A DNA stretch of 64,000 bases from Patella vulgata (taxonomy: Eukaryota; Mollusca; Gastropoda; Patellidae): assembly GCF_932274485.2 (NCBI RefSeq), contig NC_065880.2, forward strand, positions 78,921,730 through 78,985,729, in the 5' to 3' direction. The translations under genes were made by a program, and so were the position numbers. The notes under the pieces are model-generated. The model was not told the origin of the DNA. It did no database searches and saw only the letters and a program-made list of their open reading frames with translations. Below are positions 22,476 to 34,293 of the stretch, piece by piece. Within the stretch, counting starts at the first letter, position 1. Every line of letters starts with the position of its first letter.

Positions 22476-23922
22476 ATGAAGTGTTTATTGTTGATAACCG
22501 TAGCTGTAGTTTTTCTGGCTCAAAATGCCGAAGCTAGCTTCGAAGACGGTGAATTGTCCCGTGAAGAAGTTGCAGAATTGCTTGAAATGGAGAGTGAAGA
22601 AGAACTAGACGAATTCTTTGCTGAATTTGATACTAATGGTAAGTATTCCTATGATCTAATATATATTTTACTTGTCAATACATCATTAGCACGATAGCTT
22701 GACTGACCTTTCCTATTGTTCAGACTAGGACGACAAAAAGCAAAACTTGTTTAAGAGATTTAAAAACAAATGAGGCTTTGTGGATTTCTCAAATATATAC
22801 TTTTTCGATACTTTGATTTGGAAACGATATGAAATGTTCACCAGACCAGATGGAGTCATTTTCAAGACGTATTATATCAGATTAGTGACTAGTTTATTTA
22901 GTTTATCTTATATTTGAAAATTGACTTGATACAAACGGGTCAGACAGAATACCGGATATTTATCAGAAATATTTATCAGTTTGTTTTCACTTTTTCGTAT
23001 AATATATACTAAAGGAATACATTGTAGGCATTTCGTATAATATATTCTAAAGGAATACATTATAGGCATTTCGTATAATGTATACTAAACAAATATTTTT
23101 TAATCATTTCGTATACCAATAAAGAACTATATTTTAATCATTTCGTATAATATGTACCATAGGAATGCATTTTAATCATTTCCTTTGATTTTTACCAAAG
23201 ACATGCATTTTAATTATGTCAAAGAATAATATTTTAATCCTTTCGTATAATGGGTAGCATAGAAATGCATTTTAATCATTTCGTATGATGTTTACCAAAG
23301 AAATACGTTTTAATCATTTCGCATAGTGTGTACGAAAAAAAAGCAACGTTTTAATCATTTCGCATAGTGTGTAACAAAGAAATACGTTTTAATCATTTAT
23401 TTTTGAGAGAATTTAAAATATTTATAAAACAGAAGACTGAATGTTTTAGAATCGATTTCGCATAGATTTCTCAATACAACTAAACAGGTAATCTCTCCGA
23501 TCAATTTCATATTCATATTAACTAGCTGGAAATAGACAACATTTTTCAAAATCTCAACAATTTATAAAATAAAACACCATCAGGAAAACAATAAGTTTAA
23601 CACAGGTTTAGAGGTTTCAGCAATTACTTTGCAATTATATTATTTGGCTAAATACATCTGCTGTAATGATCAAGGTGCAATTTTCGATAGCACTTGTGCG
23701 CTGTATCATACGGTCTGTCATTGAATCAACTGGCGGGGTTTAAATTCCCCAGTTGTACGTGACAAGGAGTAGGGTCGCCTGTCCAACCTCGTGGGTTTTC
23801 TCCGGGTCCTCCGGTTTCCTCCCACTGCTAAAGACCCCTACGCGCAAGCGAATTAATGAAATAAAATTGAACCATGTGTTAGTCCCGAAATGACCTAGTT
23901 TGTGTCCAGTGGACGTTAGACA

Positions 23923-23965
<43 letters not shown>

Positions 23966-24744
23966 CAATGGTACAGGAATGAGGGTCTGGCAAGGGATAA
24001 CGTATAATAGTTCGAAAAACTGAGATCCCATATACATATTGGCACATAGCACACTGCACGTAAAATAACCCTTGACAGCTGGAATTAGAAATAACAGTAA
24101 GCCGTAGTATCGCTTTCCGGGCAAAAGTTCCCTCACAGCACCATGTATGGCTTATATCCATTTTCAGTAACCCAATAGGAGCAGAACAATGAAAAGGATT
24201 GTTTTAATGACATAAGCCACCACAGAGCCACAATCTGACTAAAACACGGATCCTATTTTTAGTTCAACATTCGTTTTACTTGTCTTTACTACACTAGGAA
24301 CTAGAAGAGCGTTCTTCTTGATGTGAGCTAGGGATTTGCCAATAAAACGGTATATTGCAGCAAGTTCTTTGCGTGCGATGCACGGAACTGTGGGTATCCT
24401 ACTAGAAACATCAACGCTGATTTGTTAATCAAATTTTAATGTCTGACGTCATTGTGCCAAAAGCTGCTCGTATGACCCCTGACGCGACCGCCCGCTACAA
24501 CAGGGGAGATTTTCATGTAGTGCAGGCCATCGAAAGTATATAAAAAAAAACGAAACGAAATATAGACCTATTTTAATCATATTGCAGAGCCAGCATCTAG
24601 AGGAGCACAGTTCGTTATCCGAACAAAATTAACCGTCTTCTGACTTATAACTTTTATTTTCTAGGCGATGGCGTTATTGATTTAGAAGAATCTACAGCAG
24701 TCGGAGAAGTCCTGGATTATTTCATAGGAAATGGTTCAGAATAG
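22476..24744 (+). CDS. secreted acidic single-EF-hand peptide, copy B
   Basis: Coding exons 22,476-22,638 and 24,665-24,744, same phase-1 junction and sites as copy A. 80-residue precursor with identical signal peptide and identical EF loop DTNGDGVIDLEE. It differs from A at only three residues (Ile to Met in ELLEIES, and VLDYFIGN for VLEYFIAN), all outside the calcium ligands. The tandem unit also carries its own TATA/5' exon and 3'-UTR exon, so this copy should be expressed independently. Confidence 0.88.
22992..23400. repeat. intron-1 minisatellite, copy B
   Basis: Same ~40-bp units and order as 14,612-15,026. Confidence 0.85.
23694..24190 (+). repeat. SINE-A plus SINE-B, unit B copies
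   Basis: SINE-A 23,694-23,962 with a CT tail slightly shorter than in A, then the SINE-B part to 24,190. Confidence 0.8.
24231..24584. mobile_element. 350-bp TIR element, copy B
   Basis: Flanked by CAGAGCCA at 24,223-24,230 and 24,585-24,592, as in copy A. Confidence 0.85.
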
Positions 24745-24789
24745 AACACAACTCAAGTAAGCATATATCGTAGCAATAAACTGAGGGGT

Positions 24790-25470
24790 GTGTGGGGGGG
24801 GGCGAACGGTTAAACATGTGGGCTTTAGATCATGAGGTCTGTCATTGAGTGAAGTGACGTGGTTTCGATTCCTCGCTTGTACATGACAAGGAGTAGAGTA
24901 GTATTGTCTGTCCAAACTCGTTGTTTTTTTGTGTGTCCTACTGCTAAAGCACCCTATGCGCAAACCAATTATTGAAATAAAATTGAACCGTACATTAGTC
25001 CAGAAATGACACAGTTTGTGTCAAGTAGACAATAAACCCCATTTTATTTACTTCGCTTGTATCTCATTTAACCCCACATTTTTGTATAACTTAAATAATG
25101 TAAATTTCGTTTAACTATTTGTGACGTTTCCTTTTTTAAAACATCAAAAACTTCTAAGTGTATGATTCCACGGTGGCTAAGTGGGTAAAACGCTGGCTCG
25201 CTAGTTTGGAGGTCGGTATTTTCCGGCGTGTTTTCCCCTTGTCAGTGCTGCATTCTGTCTAGTCGTTCGGATGGGAAGAAAAACCGAGGTCACGTGTACA
25301 CATTGGCATGCACGTAAAAGGTCCCTTGGCAGTTGGAATTCGATAAAAGTAGCGCCGCTCTCCGGGCAAAATTTCCCTCATAGCACACTGCATGGCCTAT
25401 GCCCATCTTGATTATCCCAGTCGGAGCAGAACAGTAGGACGCTAAACCCTATTTCTTTTCATTTTTCATT
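24790..25470 (+). repeat. SINE-A (24,790-25,045) and SINE-B (25,170-25,470), unit B copies
   Basis: Counterparts of 16,405-16,672 and 16,795-17,100. They lie in the 3'-UTR intron. Confidence 0.8.
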
Positions 25471-26024
25471 TCCATACATTTGCGCGGCTTAAGAACATGG
25501 CGGTGGTCAAGTAGCGCCAGCTGTTTCAAATTTGTTGTCGTTGTGTAACGAGGCGTCATCTATACCACGTGTACTTAAAGCCATGTATTATCCTATAGCC
25601 TACGGACGAGGCCTATTATGGACAGGGGGCAGAGTTGGACTTCATCGCAGCCATCTTGGATTTGTGACGTTATATCAAAAATCAAACACTTGATGCACAA
25701 TTCAAAGGGGCACGCATGCCAACCTTCGCCCAATTTCTGGTCCCCAAAAGAAAATGTTATCTGATCGATGACCGAATACTGGGGGGGGGGGGATAAACCA
25801 TTGATGTTAGGTTAAAGTTGTCATGGTGATAACACCAAGCACACAAATAACAAAACGAAATTATGAGTCATTATTTATTAAAATGTTCACATTCCATCCA
25901 GCATAATTGAAACTTGAACACAAATCCAGCTGATATTCTGAAAATTTATTATTCACATAAGGCTACATTTTTGTATTTTTTTACGTTGATAAAAAGAGTT
26001 ACAAAGGTTGTTTGTTCTGATGTC

Positions 26025-26130
26025 AATCTAATTAAAATAGATCTATATTTCGTTTCGTTTTTTTATACTTTCGAAATTATGAACTATAAAAAAACGAAAC
26101 GAAATAGGATCTGCGTTTTAATCAGATTGT
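26025..26130. repeat. 105-bp inverted repeat, unit B copy
   Basis: Same arms as at 17,774. Confidence 0.75.
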
Positions 26131-26224
26131 TTTGTTTAAGAGCTTCAGTAAAATTGTGTTTTTAATCCAAGTCGCCATGTTATGTATTGTTTACTTAATC
26201 TTCTTTTTTTATTTGTCTTTTCAG

Positions 26225-26395
26225 ATCAGAAACCATTACAATATAATCGATGATCATTTATTTTTAATACAGCTTTACATTTTAATATGCATAAACCATT
26301 AAAATTAATTGTTGTTTTTGTTCCATCTTTATCCAGAAACGGTAATAAGCGTTTATTCAATCTGGCATAGAGCATAATATGCGAAAACAGCCTTT
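26225..26395 (+). other. 3'-UTR exon of copy B
   Basis: TTTGTCTTTTCAG acceptor and the conserved block as in A. It ends near the MITE at 26,397. Confidence 0.55.
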
Positions 26396-26396
26396 A

Positions 26397-27403
26397 TTAA
26401 ACATTATATTATGCAAGAGCTAAATTTGACTATTGCAGGTCTTTCTTTAGACCCGAAACAGTGGTTCTCAACCTTCTTTTGTCAATGGCACACCTTATTT
26501 GGAACACATAAGCGGCACACCTGGCTAAATATATGCGTACAATATTTATATTTTGCAAAATAAAAACGTGGCAAGTCATAGGCGGCATACAACCGTAGAC
26601 ACAGACTGGTCATAGACTTAGAGAATGGCTCAAACTAAATAAAGAAAAACACAGATATGAACTTACTTTATTGAAGTGTTTCGAATTTCATCATTCAAAT
26701 ATCTGGCTTCTTTTGTGAGAAATTTTCTTTGTAAGCCGTTCATGTTTCGAGGCACACTTAGGAAGATCAGTGTCCTGAAATGTTATATAAACTATTATTA
26801 ATTAATTAGACATAAATCAACTTATCCCGACCATAATCAGCCCTCGATGTCATCTTATGCGTCGGATTTTCGCTGGATTTGAATCCGATCTGCTGCTCAA
26901 CGACTTTAATAATGATGACCGAGGCTAGGCTTCAAATTCAAAAGCTAATATATCGGTTCAGATTGCAGCAATTTGACTGAAATGTTGAACATATTCTATT
27001 TATGTTATCTATTTGTTTAACTATTATATCAAGAACAGTCAATTATTTATCTAAGCTCCCGGGGATCACGGTGGCTGAGTGGGTAAGACGCTGGCTCGCT
27101 AACCTGGAGGTCGGGTGTTCGATCCCTGCATTGGCCGAGAAAGTTCATCCAGATTTTCCTGCGTGCTTTAGTGATGCAGGACGGAGGGCCTGATAAAGGC
27201 CAGCTGTCTAGTCTTTCGGATGGTACGAAAGACCCCGTGTACACATTGGCGTGCACGTAAAAGATCCCTTGACAGTTGGAATTCGACTTAAGTGTAGGCC
27301 GTAGTGCCACTGTCCGGGCAAAATTTCCCTCACAGCACACAGCAAAACAGTAGGACGTTAAACCCCATTAAATTTTATATAATCTCCCATAATGCCTATT
27401 TAA
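26397..27403. mobile_element. TTAA-flanked MITE carrying two nested insertions
   Basis: TTAA at 26,397 and 27,400. Inside are a hAT-like element (26,459-26,773, CAGTGGTTCTCAACC end) and a SINE-B (27,060-27,372). Removing both leaves the usual MITE interior ending CTCCCATAATG-CTATTTAA. It marks the right edge of unit B. Confidence 0.8.
27060..27372 (+). repeat. SINE-B, near-complete
   Basis: ATCACGGTGGCTGAGTGGGT head, GTGTTCGATCCCTGC B-box, end GGACGTTAAACCCCATTAAA. Similar 15-base stretches (TTTATCTAAGCTCCC and TTTATATAATCTCCC) flank it as a target duplication. The best reference copy of the family here. Confidence 0.9.
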
Positions 27404-27544
27404 AATGATGCCAAATTCATATTTATCCAGAAACGATAACAGCCTGGTGTCTTTTAAATCTGGTATAGATCGTAGTCTGGGGAAAACCCGTTTTAATTAA
27501 AATGATGCCAAATCCGAACGACGATCGGGCATGTGATAGGAAAC

Positions 27545-27720
27545 CACTCGACACAAACTAGGTCATTTCGGGACTAACATATGGTTCAATTTTATTTCAA
27601 TAATTCGCTTACAGTGGGAAGAAACCGGAGAAAACCCACGACGTTGGACACATCACGTACACGCGAGGAATCAAACCACGCCACTTGACTCCAACGCTTA
27701 CGCATTAACCATTCGCCCCC
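27545..27720 (-). repeat. SINE-A
   Basis: CCACTCGACACAAACTAGG to CATTCGCC and a C run. Its mirror copy is at 41,525-41,717. Confidence 0.8.
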
Positions 27721-27721
27721 C

Positions 27722-27870
27722 CCCCAATCTTTCGGTTGGAACAAACAACCGAGAGCCCATACACGTTGGAGTGCACGTAAAATAACCATACACTGTTGGT
27801 ATTTGGAATAAGAGTAGGACGTAACATCGTAGCCCGGGCAAAACAACATTCCCTCAAAGCTCGTCTTTAA
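27722..27870 (+). repeat. SINE-B middle fragment
   Basis: CTTTCGGTTGGAAC to GCCCGGGCAAAACAAC, mirrored at 41,385-41,522. Confidence 0.65.
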
Positions 27871-27899
27871 GTTTCATTTCCTGTGACCAAGTGGTGCAG

Positions 27900-28138
27900 G
27901 GTGGCGAATGGTTAGCGCGTGCGCGTTGCATCATAAGGTCTGTTATTGATCCCCTGCTTATAGGAGTACGGTCGTCTGTCCAACCTCGTGGGTTTTCTCC
28001 AGGTCCTCAGTGTTACTCCCACTGCTAAAAACCCCTACGCGCAAGCGAATTATTGAAATAAAATTGTACCATATGTTAGTCCCGAAATGACCTGGTTTGT
28101 GTCCAATGGACGTTAAACCCCATTTTTCTCTCTCCCAT
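27900..28138 (+). repeat. SINE-A
   Basis: GGTGGCGAATGGTTAGCGCG head to GGACGTTAAACCCCATTTTT. The mirror copy is 41,130-41,372. Confidence 0.85.
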
Positions 28139-28374
28139 TTAACAAGAGCTTTAACAATCCATGATGCAGGGGAAGTAACCCCTAAATAAATATATATTTT
28201 ATTTTTCCCTGTAGATTGTGTGAAATTCAATCAATAAATTAAATCCTTAAATGTGAGTACAGGAGATAGGTGCATAAAAAGCGATTTTTTTTAAACATAG
28301 AAAACTGTGGTCCTGTTTGTGGGGTTTGTAACCTTGCCATGTCATAAACAGTGAATAAAACATAGAACATGGTG

Positions 28375-28682
28375 GAGGGGGGGTGGATGGCCGAATGGTT
28401 AGCACGTGCGTGATGTATCATACGGCCGGTCATTGAGTCAACTGGCGTGGTTTCGAATCCCCGGTTGTACGTGACAAGGAGTAGGGTCGCCTGTCCAACC
28501 TCGTGGGTTTTCTCCGGGTCCTCCCGTTTCCTCCCACTGCTAAAGACCCCTATGCGCAAGCGAATTATTGAAATAAAATTAAACCATATGTTAGTCCCGA
28601 AATTACCTAGTTTGTGTCGAGTGGACGTTAAACCCCATTCTCTCTCTCTCTCTCTCTCCCCCCCCCCCTCTCTCTCTCTCTA
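28375..28682 (+). repeat. SINE-A, complete, long CT/C tail
   Basis: GGATGGCCGAATGGTTAGCA, B-box GGTTTCGAATCCC, intact core, CT tail with an internal C run. Mirror copy 40,590-40,895. Confidence 0.9.
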
Positions 28683-28974
28683 AGAAAACGGTGGTCCGGA
28701 TTGTGGGGTTTAACGTTGCCATGGTATAAAATGTGAATGCATTTATCATAAAAACTGTGTTCCAGGTTGTGGGGTGTGTAATGTTGCCATGGTTATAATT
28801 AAATTATTCGTAGAATAGAATAGAGTAGAAAATATTTTTAATGAATATGTACCTGAACAATAACGGCTCTTCGTTCAATTTCGTAATAAAGTCTAACTTC
28901 CCCTGGATGCCCAAGTTTGTGGCGCTTAATTGGAATACTCGCCCAGCCAAGTAAAATCCAATTTTCAGAAAGCT

Positions 28975-29150
28975 CAAATGGGCGCTTTGTCATTCACTGA
29001 GACTAAAAACCGAGACACCATGTACACATTGGTGTGCACGTACAAGAACCCCTGGAATTCGAAATAAGAGCAGGTTGTAGCTGAGCCCTCTGGGCAAAAG
29101 TTTCCCCACAGAACACTGCATTGCGTATACCAGTCTTCAGTATAGACTAG
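28975..29150 (+). repeat. SINE-B 3' part
   Basis: GTACACATTGGTGTGCACGT to ACACTGCATTGCGTATACC. Not found in the mirror arm. Confidence 0.65.
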
Positions 29151-29529
29151 TATACAGGCCGCCACAATTCTATGGAATACAATTACTGCTTATTACTTCT
29201 CTAGTCATTATCAAAAAATGATAAAATATGAAAATATAACAAGACAATATATACATGTACAAAACTATGCTTGGTTAATACTGACCAACCAGAGATACTT
29301 TTCTAATTACCTTCAAGGGAACCTAATTTAATTCATTATAAGCCCTTGGGTACCATACCGGCATCCCTGCATCGCATCAAGAAAATAAGATTGTTACATA
29401 CATTAGCCCGGTCGATACGGAACATTAAACTCCATTTCATTTTGTTTGACACCGTTAACTGTTCGCGCGTGAATAGAACATGCTTCTGTTTAATTATATT
29501 ACACTTAGTTTGTAGTCTTATAAAATGAG

Positions 29530-29672
29530 GAAGCCACGGTGATTCAGTGAGTCAGACGTTGGCTCGTTAAACTAGAGCCCCCGTGTTCCATCTCGCGGTG
29601 TTTGCCTAGAAAGTTCGCCGAGATCTTCCGATGCGGTCCCGGCCCTTGTCAGTGTTGCAGGACGGGGGAGAG
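29530..29672 (+). repeat. SINE-B head fragment
   Basis: GCCACGGTGATTCAGTGAGT to CCTTGTCAGTGTTGCAGGAC. Mirror copy 40,360-40,436. Confidence 0.75.
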
Positions 29673-29689
29673 GTGTGTATCTATGGAGG

Positions 29690-30195
29690 CTATATTCAAA
29701 ATGGCGACTGCCTCGTAACTCTTGTTCAGGTCAGACTCATTGTGTAGGCAGGCATACAGGACACATAAGTGCCCTTGTTTTGAAAGTAGTCTCGCTTAAC
29801 CAGTCTAACAACCATTCTACGTTTGATTAACAGACCGGGATAATCAAGACTTCTTTTTTACGAAACATAACAGAAAGCTGGAACAATAAATTGAATTTAG
29901 AAGCACGCACGTTGGACAACTCAGCAATTGCTTTAAGAACCTTGTAAAAATGAAACTACTGCTAGTATCATGTTCTTGCCCAACGCAAGTATTTCAGAGA
30001 TATTATTTGTACTAAACCAAAGGATGCCGCTCCTAATGGTACTGTTAATGATAAAGCAATTTAAAAAAAAACCGAACGTAATTTCTAAAGCTGCTGTAAT
30101 AACCAATGAGCTAAATATTAATGCTATTCAGAATCGTCAACAATAGATTTTTTACGACTGCAATAGTTGATGTGTAGAGAATTGATTGTACTATT
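29690..30195. other. no gene or element recognised
   Basis: Unique-looking AT-rich DNA between a SINE fragment and the Tc1-like element. Confidence 0.4.
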
Positions 30196-30201
30196 TATAT
30201 A

Positions 30202-31694
30202 CTTAGCCAAATTAAAACTTGACACTCGGGATTTTTGGGACTAGATTTTTAATATTTGGTTTAAGGCAACTATTTTAGTGTTATGTTGTGCACAGACGAC
30301 CTTGACATCAACAGAAAGCAAGAATACGTCTCGCCGAAAGTCCTTGACATTGATAACGTTCGTGATGTCACAGTACCCCCCAAAATGAAATTCACAGACT
30401 TGGAGAACAATCGGAATAAAGTGTTTAATAACGGTTGTGGCCTCCTCGAGCGTCTCGTACTGCCACACAACGTCTTATCATGGATCTCAGAACATTAGTA
30501 AACACTACCCGAGGAAGACGTCGCCACTGCTCAGCAAGAGCACGTTGAAGGTCCTGCAACGTCAGTGGTGGATTCACTTGCTGACGAACACGTCGACCCA
30601 GTTCGTCCCAGGATTAAGGTCGGGGCTAAGCGACGGCCAATCCAGGACTTGGACACCGGCATTTCTTAAAAAATTCTGGGTAGCAATTGCTGTATGGGGT
30701 CGAGCATTGTTTTGTTGAAACGTTAGTCCAGGCCCATGTCTCTGCATAAACGGAAGAAGAACAGGTTGAAAAATCTGATCCCTGTACTGGACAGCATTTA
30801 AGTTCCCTTGGACAACAACAAGAGGAGAACGTCAATGTGCACAAAAAGAACCCCAAACCATGACGCTGCCGCCACCAAATCGGTCAACTTCTCTGACGCA
30901 TACTTGAGCGTAACATTCACCTCGTCTGCGGTACACTCGGACCCTGCCATCGGCAAATCTCAAAGTGAATCGAGATTCGTCACTAAAGACAACCGAATTC
31001 CACTGTCTTTGAGTAAATCTTATGTGTCTTGTGGCCCACACAAGTCGGTTACGGCGATGAAGAGGTGTCAATATTGGTCCATTAGCCTGCAAGCGATTTC
31101 GAACAGTTTGTGCAGTTACCCTTCCACCAAACATCTCTCTACTTGTGGAGGTTGCAGTGACAAATCTGTTTCTAAGATGACGTAATTGTATTGCTTGATC
31201 TTCCTGGAGTGACGTCACACGTGGCGCTCCCGCCCTTGGTCGGTCGGCAATAGTTCCAGTTTGAAGCACTCTCATTCTAAGATTAATTACTGTCTGGCGT
31301 GAACAATTAAAGGTTCTTGCAACAGTGACCACAGACTGGCCAGCATAGAGCCTACCTATAGCACGTAGACGTTCTACATTTGAAAGGCGCGGCATTTTCT
31401 AACAAAGATGAAAATAACAATTTTAATTTTTTTTTTCCAGTTCAAGTTACGTGTGCTTGTTCAGTTTAAGCAAACTTGCATCGACTGACCTCACGAGTTT
31501 GTGTTTGCGCGTGTTTTTCAGGTTTTTCATCTTTATATGCTCAAAAGTCATGTGATCCACGTGACTTTACAATTTTATGAAATTAAAGGCTTCTTACTAC
31601 TTACTATCGTTAGAAACACTTTAAAATTTATTTAACTTACCGGAAAAAAAAATTTGTTAAAATTCATCAGTGTCAAGTTTTTAATTTGGCTGAG
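30202..31694 (-). mobile_element. Tc1/mariner-type DNA transposon, 1,493 bp
   Basis: Inverted ends CTTAGCCAAATTAAAACTTG (left) and, on the other strand, CTCAGCCAAATTAAAAACTT (right), each bordered by TA, the Tc1/mariner target duplication. One transposase gene lies on the - strand. It sits in the left arm of the large inverted repeat and has no mirror copy on the right. Confidence 0.93.
30425..31395 (-). pseudogene. Tc1-like transposase, inactivated
   Basis: Starts MPRLSNVERLRAIGRL, with a paired helix-turn-helix (LYAGQSVVTVARTF, then AQTVRNRLQ), first catalytic Asp in VVFSDESRFTL and GGGSVMVWG. The frame is then broken by a stop codon just after WGSFCAH. The second Asp is in QNNARPHTA. At SPDLNP the sequence passes straight to the codons for WDELGRR in another frame: about 13 bases are missing, including those for the IEH that carries the third catalytic acid of the DDE triad in Tc1 elements. 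The tail to GGHNRY and stop at 30,425 is otherwise preserved. Dead copy; a trans-mobilised life is possible because the ends are intact. Confidence 0.9.
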
Positions 31695-31929
31695 TATAGT
31701 ATCATAGACTCTACCGCTGAGTATTATCATAGTGCGAGGTAAGCGAGAAATCACTTCGAAGTAAGCCACTGAAGCGTGTGCATTCGCCATGTCGAGACCA
31801 ACTTTCTGTACGGAAAATTTTGGGTGCGGGTCACCCTACCTAAAGGAACTAGTAATGGAAACTATAGATTGTCAGGTTGAATGAATTTCTATCTGAAATG
31901 CAAATTCGAGATAATAGCTAAGTTTAGCA

Positions 31930-32052
31930 GACCATACAAATTCTACACAGCCAAACACAATCAATAATGGGACCACAGTGGGGTCAAATATGTGAGCAGG
32001 CTATCGCGTAGCTTTTCAAAACATTTGATTTTACCTCACCATGGTCCAATGA
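31930..32052. repeat. end of the left arm of the large inverted repeat
   Basis: ACAAATTCTACACAGCCAAA to TTTTACCTCACCATGG matches 40,180-40,290 in reverse orientation. Confidence 0.8.
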
Positions 32053-32091
32053 TGGATTGTGTTTGTCTGTGGAAAATTTGTGTTCTTATAA

Positions 32092-32462
32092 GAAAATGAA
32101 ATCAAATGGGATTTAACGTCCAACTGTTCCGCACTGACTGGGTAATAATGACGGGTATACGCCATACAGTGTGCTATAAGGGAAATGTTGGCAGAACAGC
32201 GTCACTACAGCCTATTATTTCCATCCATTTCCAACAGTCAAAGGTTTTTTTTACGTGCACGCCGATGTGTATACGGGACCGTGGTTTTTCCTCCCATTCA
32301 AACGACTTATTCATTGTCAAACCCCCTACCCTGTCCTGTGTCATTGGCAAGGGAACCCATGGCGGAAAATCCAGAAGAATTTCTCAGCCAACACCGGGAT
32401 CGAGCCAGGGACCTCTTGGTTAGCTATCTAACTCTTTACTCAACGAGTCTCCAATCACGTAG
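32092..32462 (-). repeat. SINE-B
   Basis: AAATCAAATGGGATTTAACG to CTCAACGAGTCTCCAATCAC, reverse strand, nearly full length. Confidence 0.85.
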
Positions 32463-32499
32463 CCTATCCGTGTTAATTAAAACCGGCATAGGCCAGGGG

Positions 32500-32762
32500 T
32501 GGGGGGCGAGGGGAGGGGGCTGAATGGTTAGCACGTGAGCGCTGTATCATAAAGTCTGTCATTGAGTCAACTGGCGTGGTTTCGAATCCCCGGTTGTACG
32601 TGACAAGGAGTAGGGTCACCTGTTTCCTCCCACTGCTATAGTCCCCTACGCGCAAGCGAATTATTGAAATAAAATTTAAAACCATATGTTAGTCCCGAAA
32701 TGACCTAGTTTGTGTCGAATGGACGTTACACCCCATTTCTCTCCCCCCCCCCCCTCTCTCTC
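32500..32762 (+). repeat. SINE-A, core deleted
   Basis: Head TGAATGGTTAGCACGTGAGC and tail with C and CT runs. About 30 bases of the CTCCGGGTCC core are missing. Confidence 0.85.
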
Positions 32763-32819
32763 GGCATAATCAATGCAGGTGGTACGAGTGACAGTCTGTC
32801 CAAGCAGCGATGTATAGTC

Positions 32820-33048
32820 GTATTGTGAATTCCAACTGCCGAAGTTTTGTTGGGTTTTTTTTCGTGCGCGCCAATGTGTATACAGGACCCTGATTTTTTT
32901 GTCCCACCCGAACAACTAAACGGTATTCCTTGCCAGAAACTCTGGCATGCACCATTGACAAAGGGAACCTTCTCGTGCAATTCCGGAATCGAACCCGGGA
33001 TCTCCTGGTCAGCGATCCAGTCCTTTACTCTCGAGTCACCGCGGCTCC
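32820..33048 (-). repeat. SINE-B 5' two thirds
   Basis: GAATTCCAACTGCCGAAG to CTCGAGTCACCGCGGCTCCC, reverse strand. Confidence 0.8.
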
Positions 33049-33109
33049 CGTCACGTGTCTTTTCGTCCGCCGGTCGTTTGGAATCGACATCATTTTAATT
33101 TAATAAAAA

Positions 33110-33288
33110 CAGGATTTCCCCGGACCTCGCACTATGATCTATGCCAGATTGAAAAGACGCTTATTATCTTTTCTGGATAAAAATGGAAAAAAAAACCAAA
33201 ACAACAATCAATTTCAATGAATTATGTTTATTAAAATGAAAAGCTGTATCAAATTAATGATCATCGATATACTATAATGGTTTCTGAG
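33110..33288 (-). other. 3'-UTR exon of copy C
   Basis: On the - strand the acceptor CTTTTCAG precedes CTCAGAAACCATTATAGTAT and the same conserved block as in A and B, to about 33,110. Confidence 0.5.
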
Positions 33289-33474
33289 CTGAAAAGACAA
33301 ATTAAAAAAAAAACAAGATTAAGTATAGAATAGGAACACAATTTTACAGAACAGAACAGACAACCTTTATAACGCTTTTATCAACATCAAAAGATGCTGG
33401 ATGGGAAGTGAACATTAGTAATTAATAAATAATGACTCAGAAATTCGTTTTTATATCCATGTGGAGTCGAAAGC

Positions 33475-33650
33475 TCATGACAATAAAAGAATCCGCATAA
33501 TCAAATTGTGTGCTCGGCGTTGCTATAACCATGACAATAATGGAATTTGCATAATCAAATTGTGTGTTCGGTGTTTCTATCACCATGACAATAAAAGAAT
33601 CAATGTAATCAAATTGTGTGCTTGGCGTTATCACCATGACAACGTTGACC
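33475..33650. repeat. three ~66-bp tandem repeats
   Basis: CATGACAATAAAAGAATC followed by AATCAAATTGTGTGCT repeats three times. The period is a multiple of three, so both strands stay open by chance. Lies in the 3'-UTR intron of copy C. Confidence 0.85.
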
Positions 33651-33869
33651 TGTTGTATTAAATATCATCCATGGCCTATTCGGTTATTATTCAGATAAAA
33701 TTTTCTTTTTGGGACCAGGAATTGAGCTCCAAGATCTGCTATCTTGTTGTTCTTGGGGCGACACTTATTGTGCATCAACTGGACGTTTTTTCATATTCCA
33801 AGATGGCTGCGATGATGTAACGCTCGACCCCTAGTCCATAGTATGCCAGTACTTGTTAATAAGCGGCTT

Positions 33870-34248
33870 TAAATACATATGGTATAGATACACAAGAACA
33901 AGACGTTTTGAAACACCCGGATGACCTGGTGCTACTTGACCATCGTCATGCAATACAAATTGACAAGACTTTTTGAAATAACAGGTTCTGCTTGACCATC
34001 GCCATGTTCTTAAGCAGTGCAAATGATACGTCTCGTGCGATTTTTGGAATCATACACTTAGACGTGTTTAATATCCCATCACGTTTTGTGGTTTCAATTC
34101 CCCGGTTGTACGTGACAAGGATTAAGGTCGCCTGTCCAACCTGGTGGTTTTTCTCCGGGTCCTCCGGTTTCCTCCCACTGCTAAAGATCCTAAGCACAAG
34201 CAAATTATTGAAATAAAATTGAACCATGTGTTAGACCCGAAATGACCT

Positions 34249-34293
<45 letters not shown>

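Larger units (their letters stand above)
18636..26881 (+). repeat. 8.3-kb tandem duplication, unit B
   Basis: Co-linear second copy of 10,329-18,635. Differences include two short extra stretches (near 18,880 and 19,675), a different 0.2-kb stretch at 25,600-25,840 in place of the SINE-C region, and scattered substitutions. Confidence 0.95.

Noticed and set aside
30808-31185. 125-codon + strand frame
   Set aside because: Antisense shadow of the Tc1-like transposase.
33437-33661. 66-codon frames on both strands
   Set aside because: Artefact of a ~66-bp tandem repeat.
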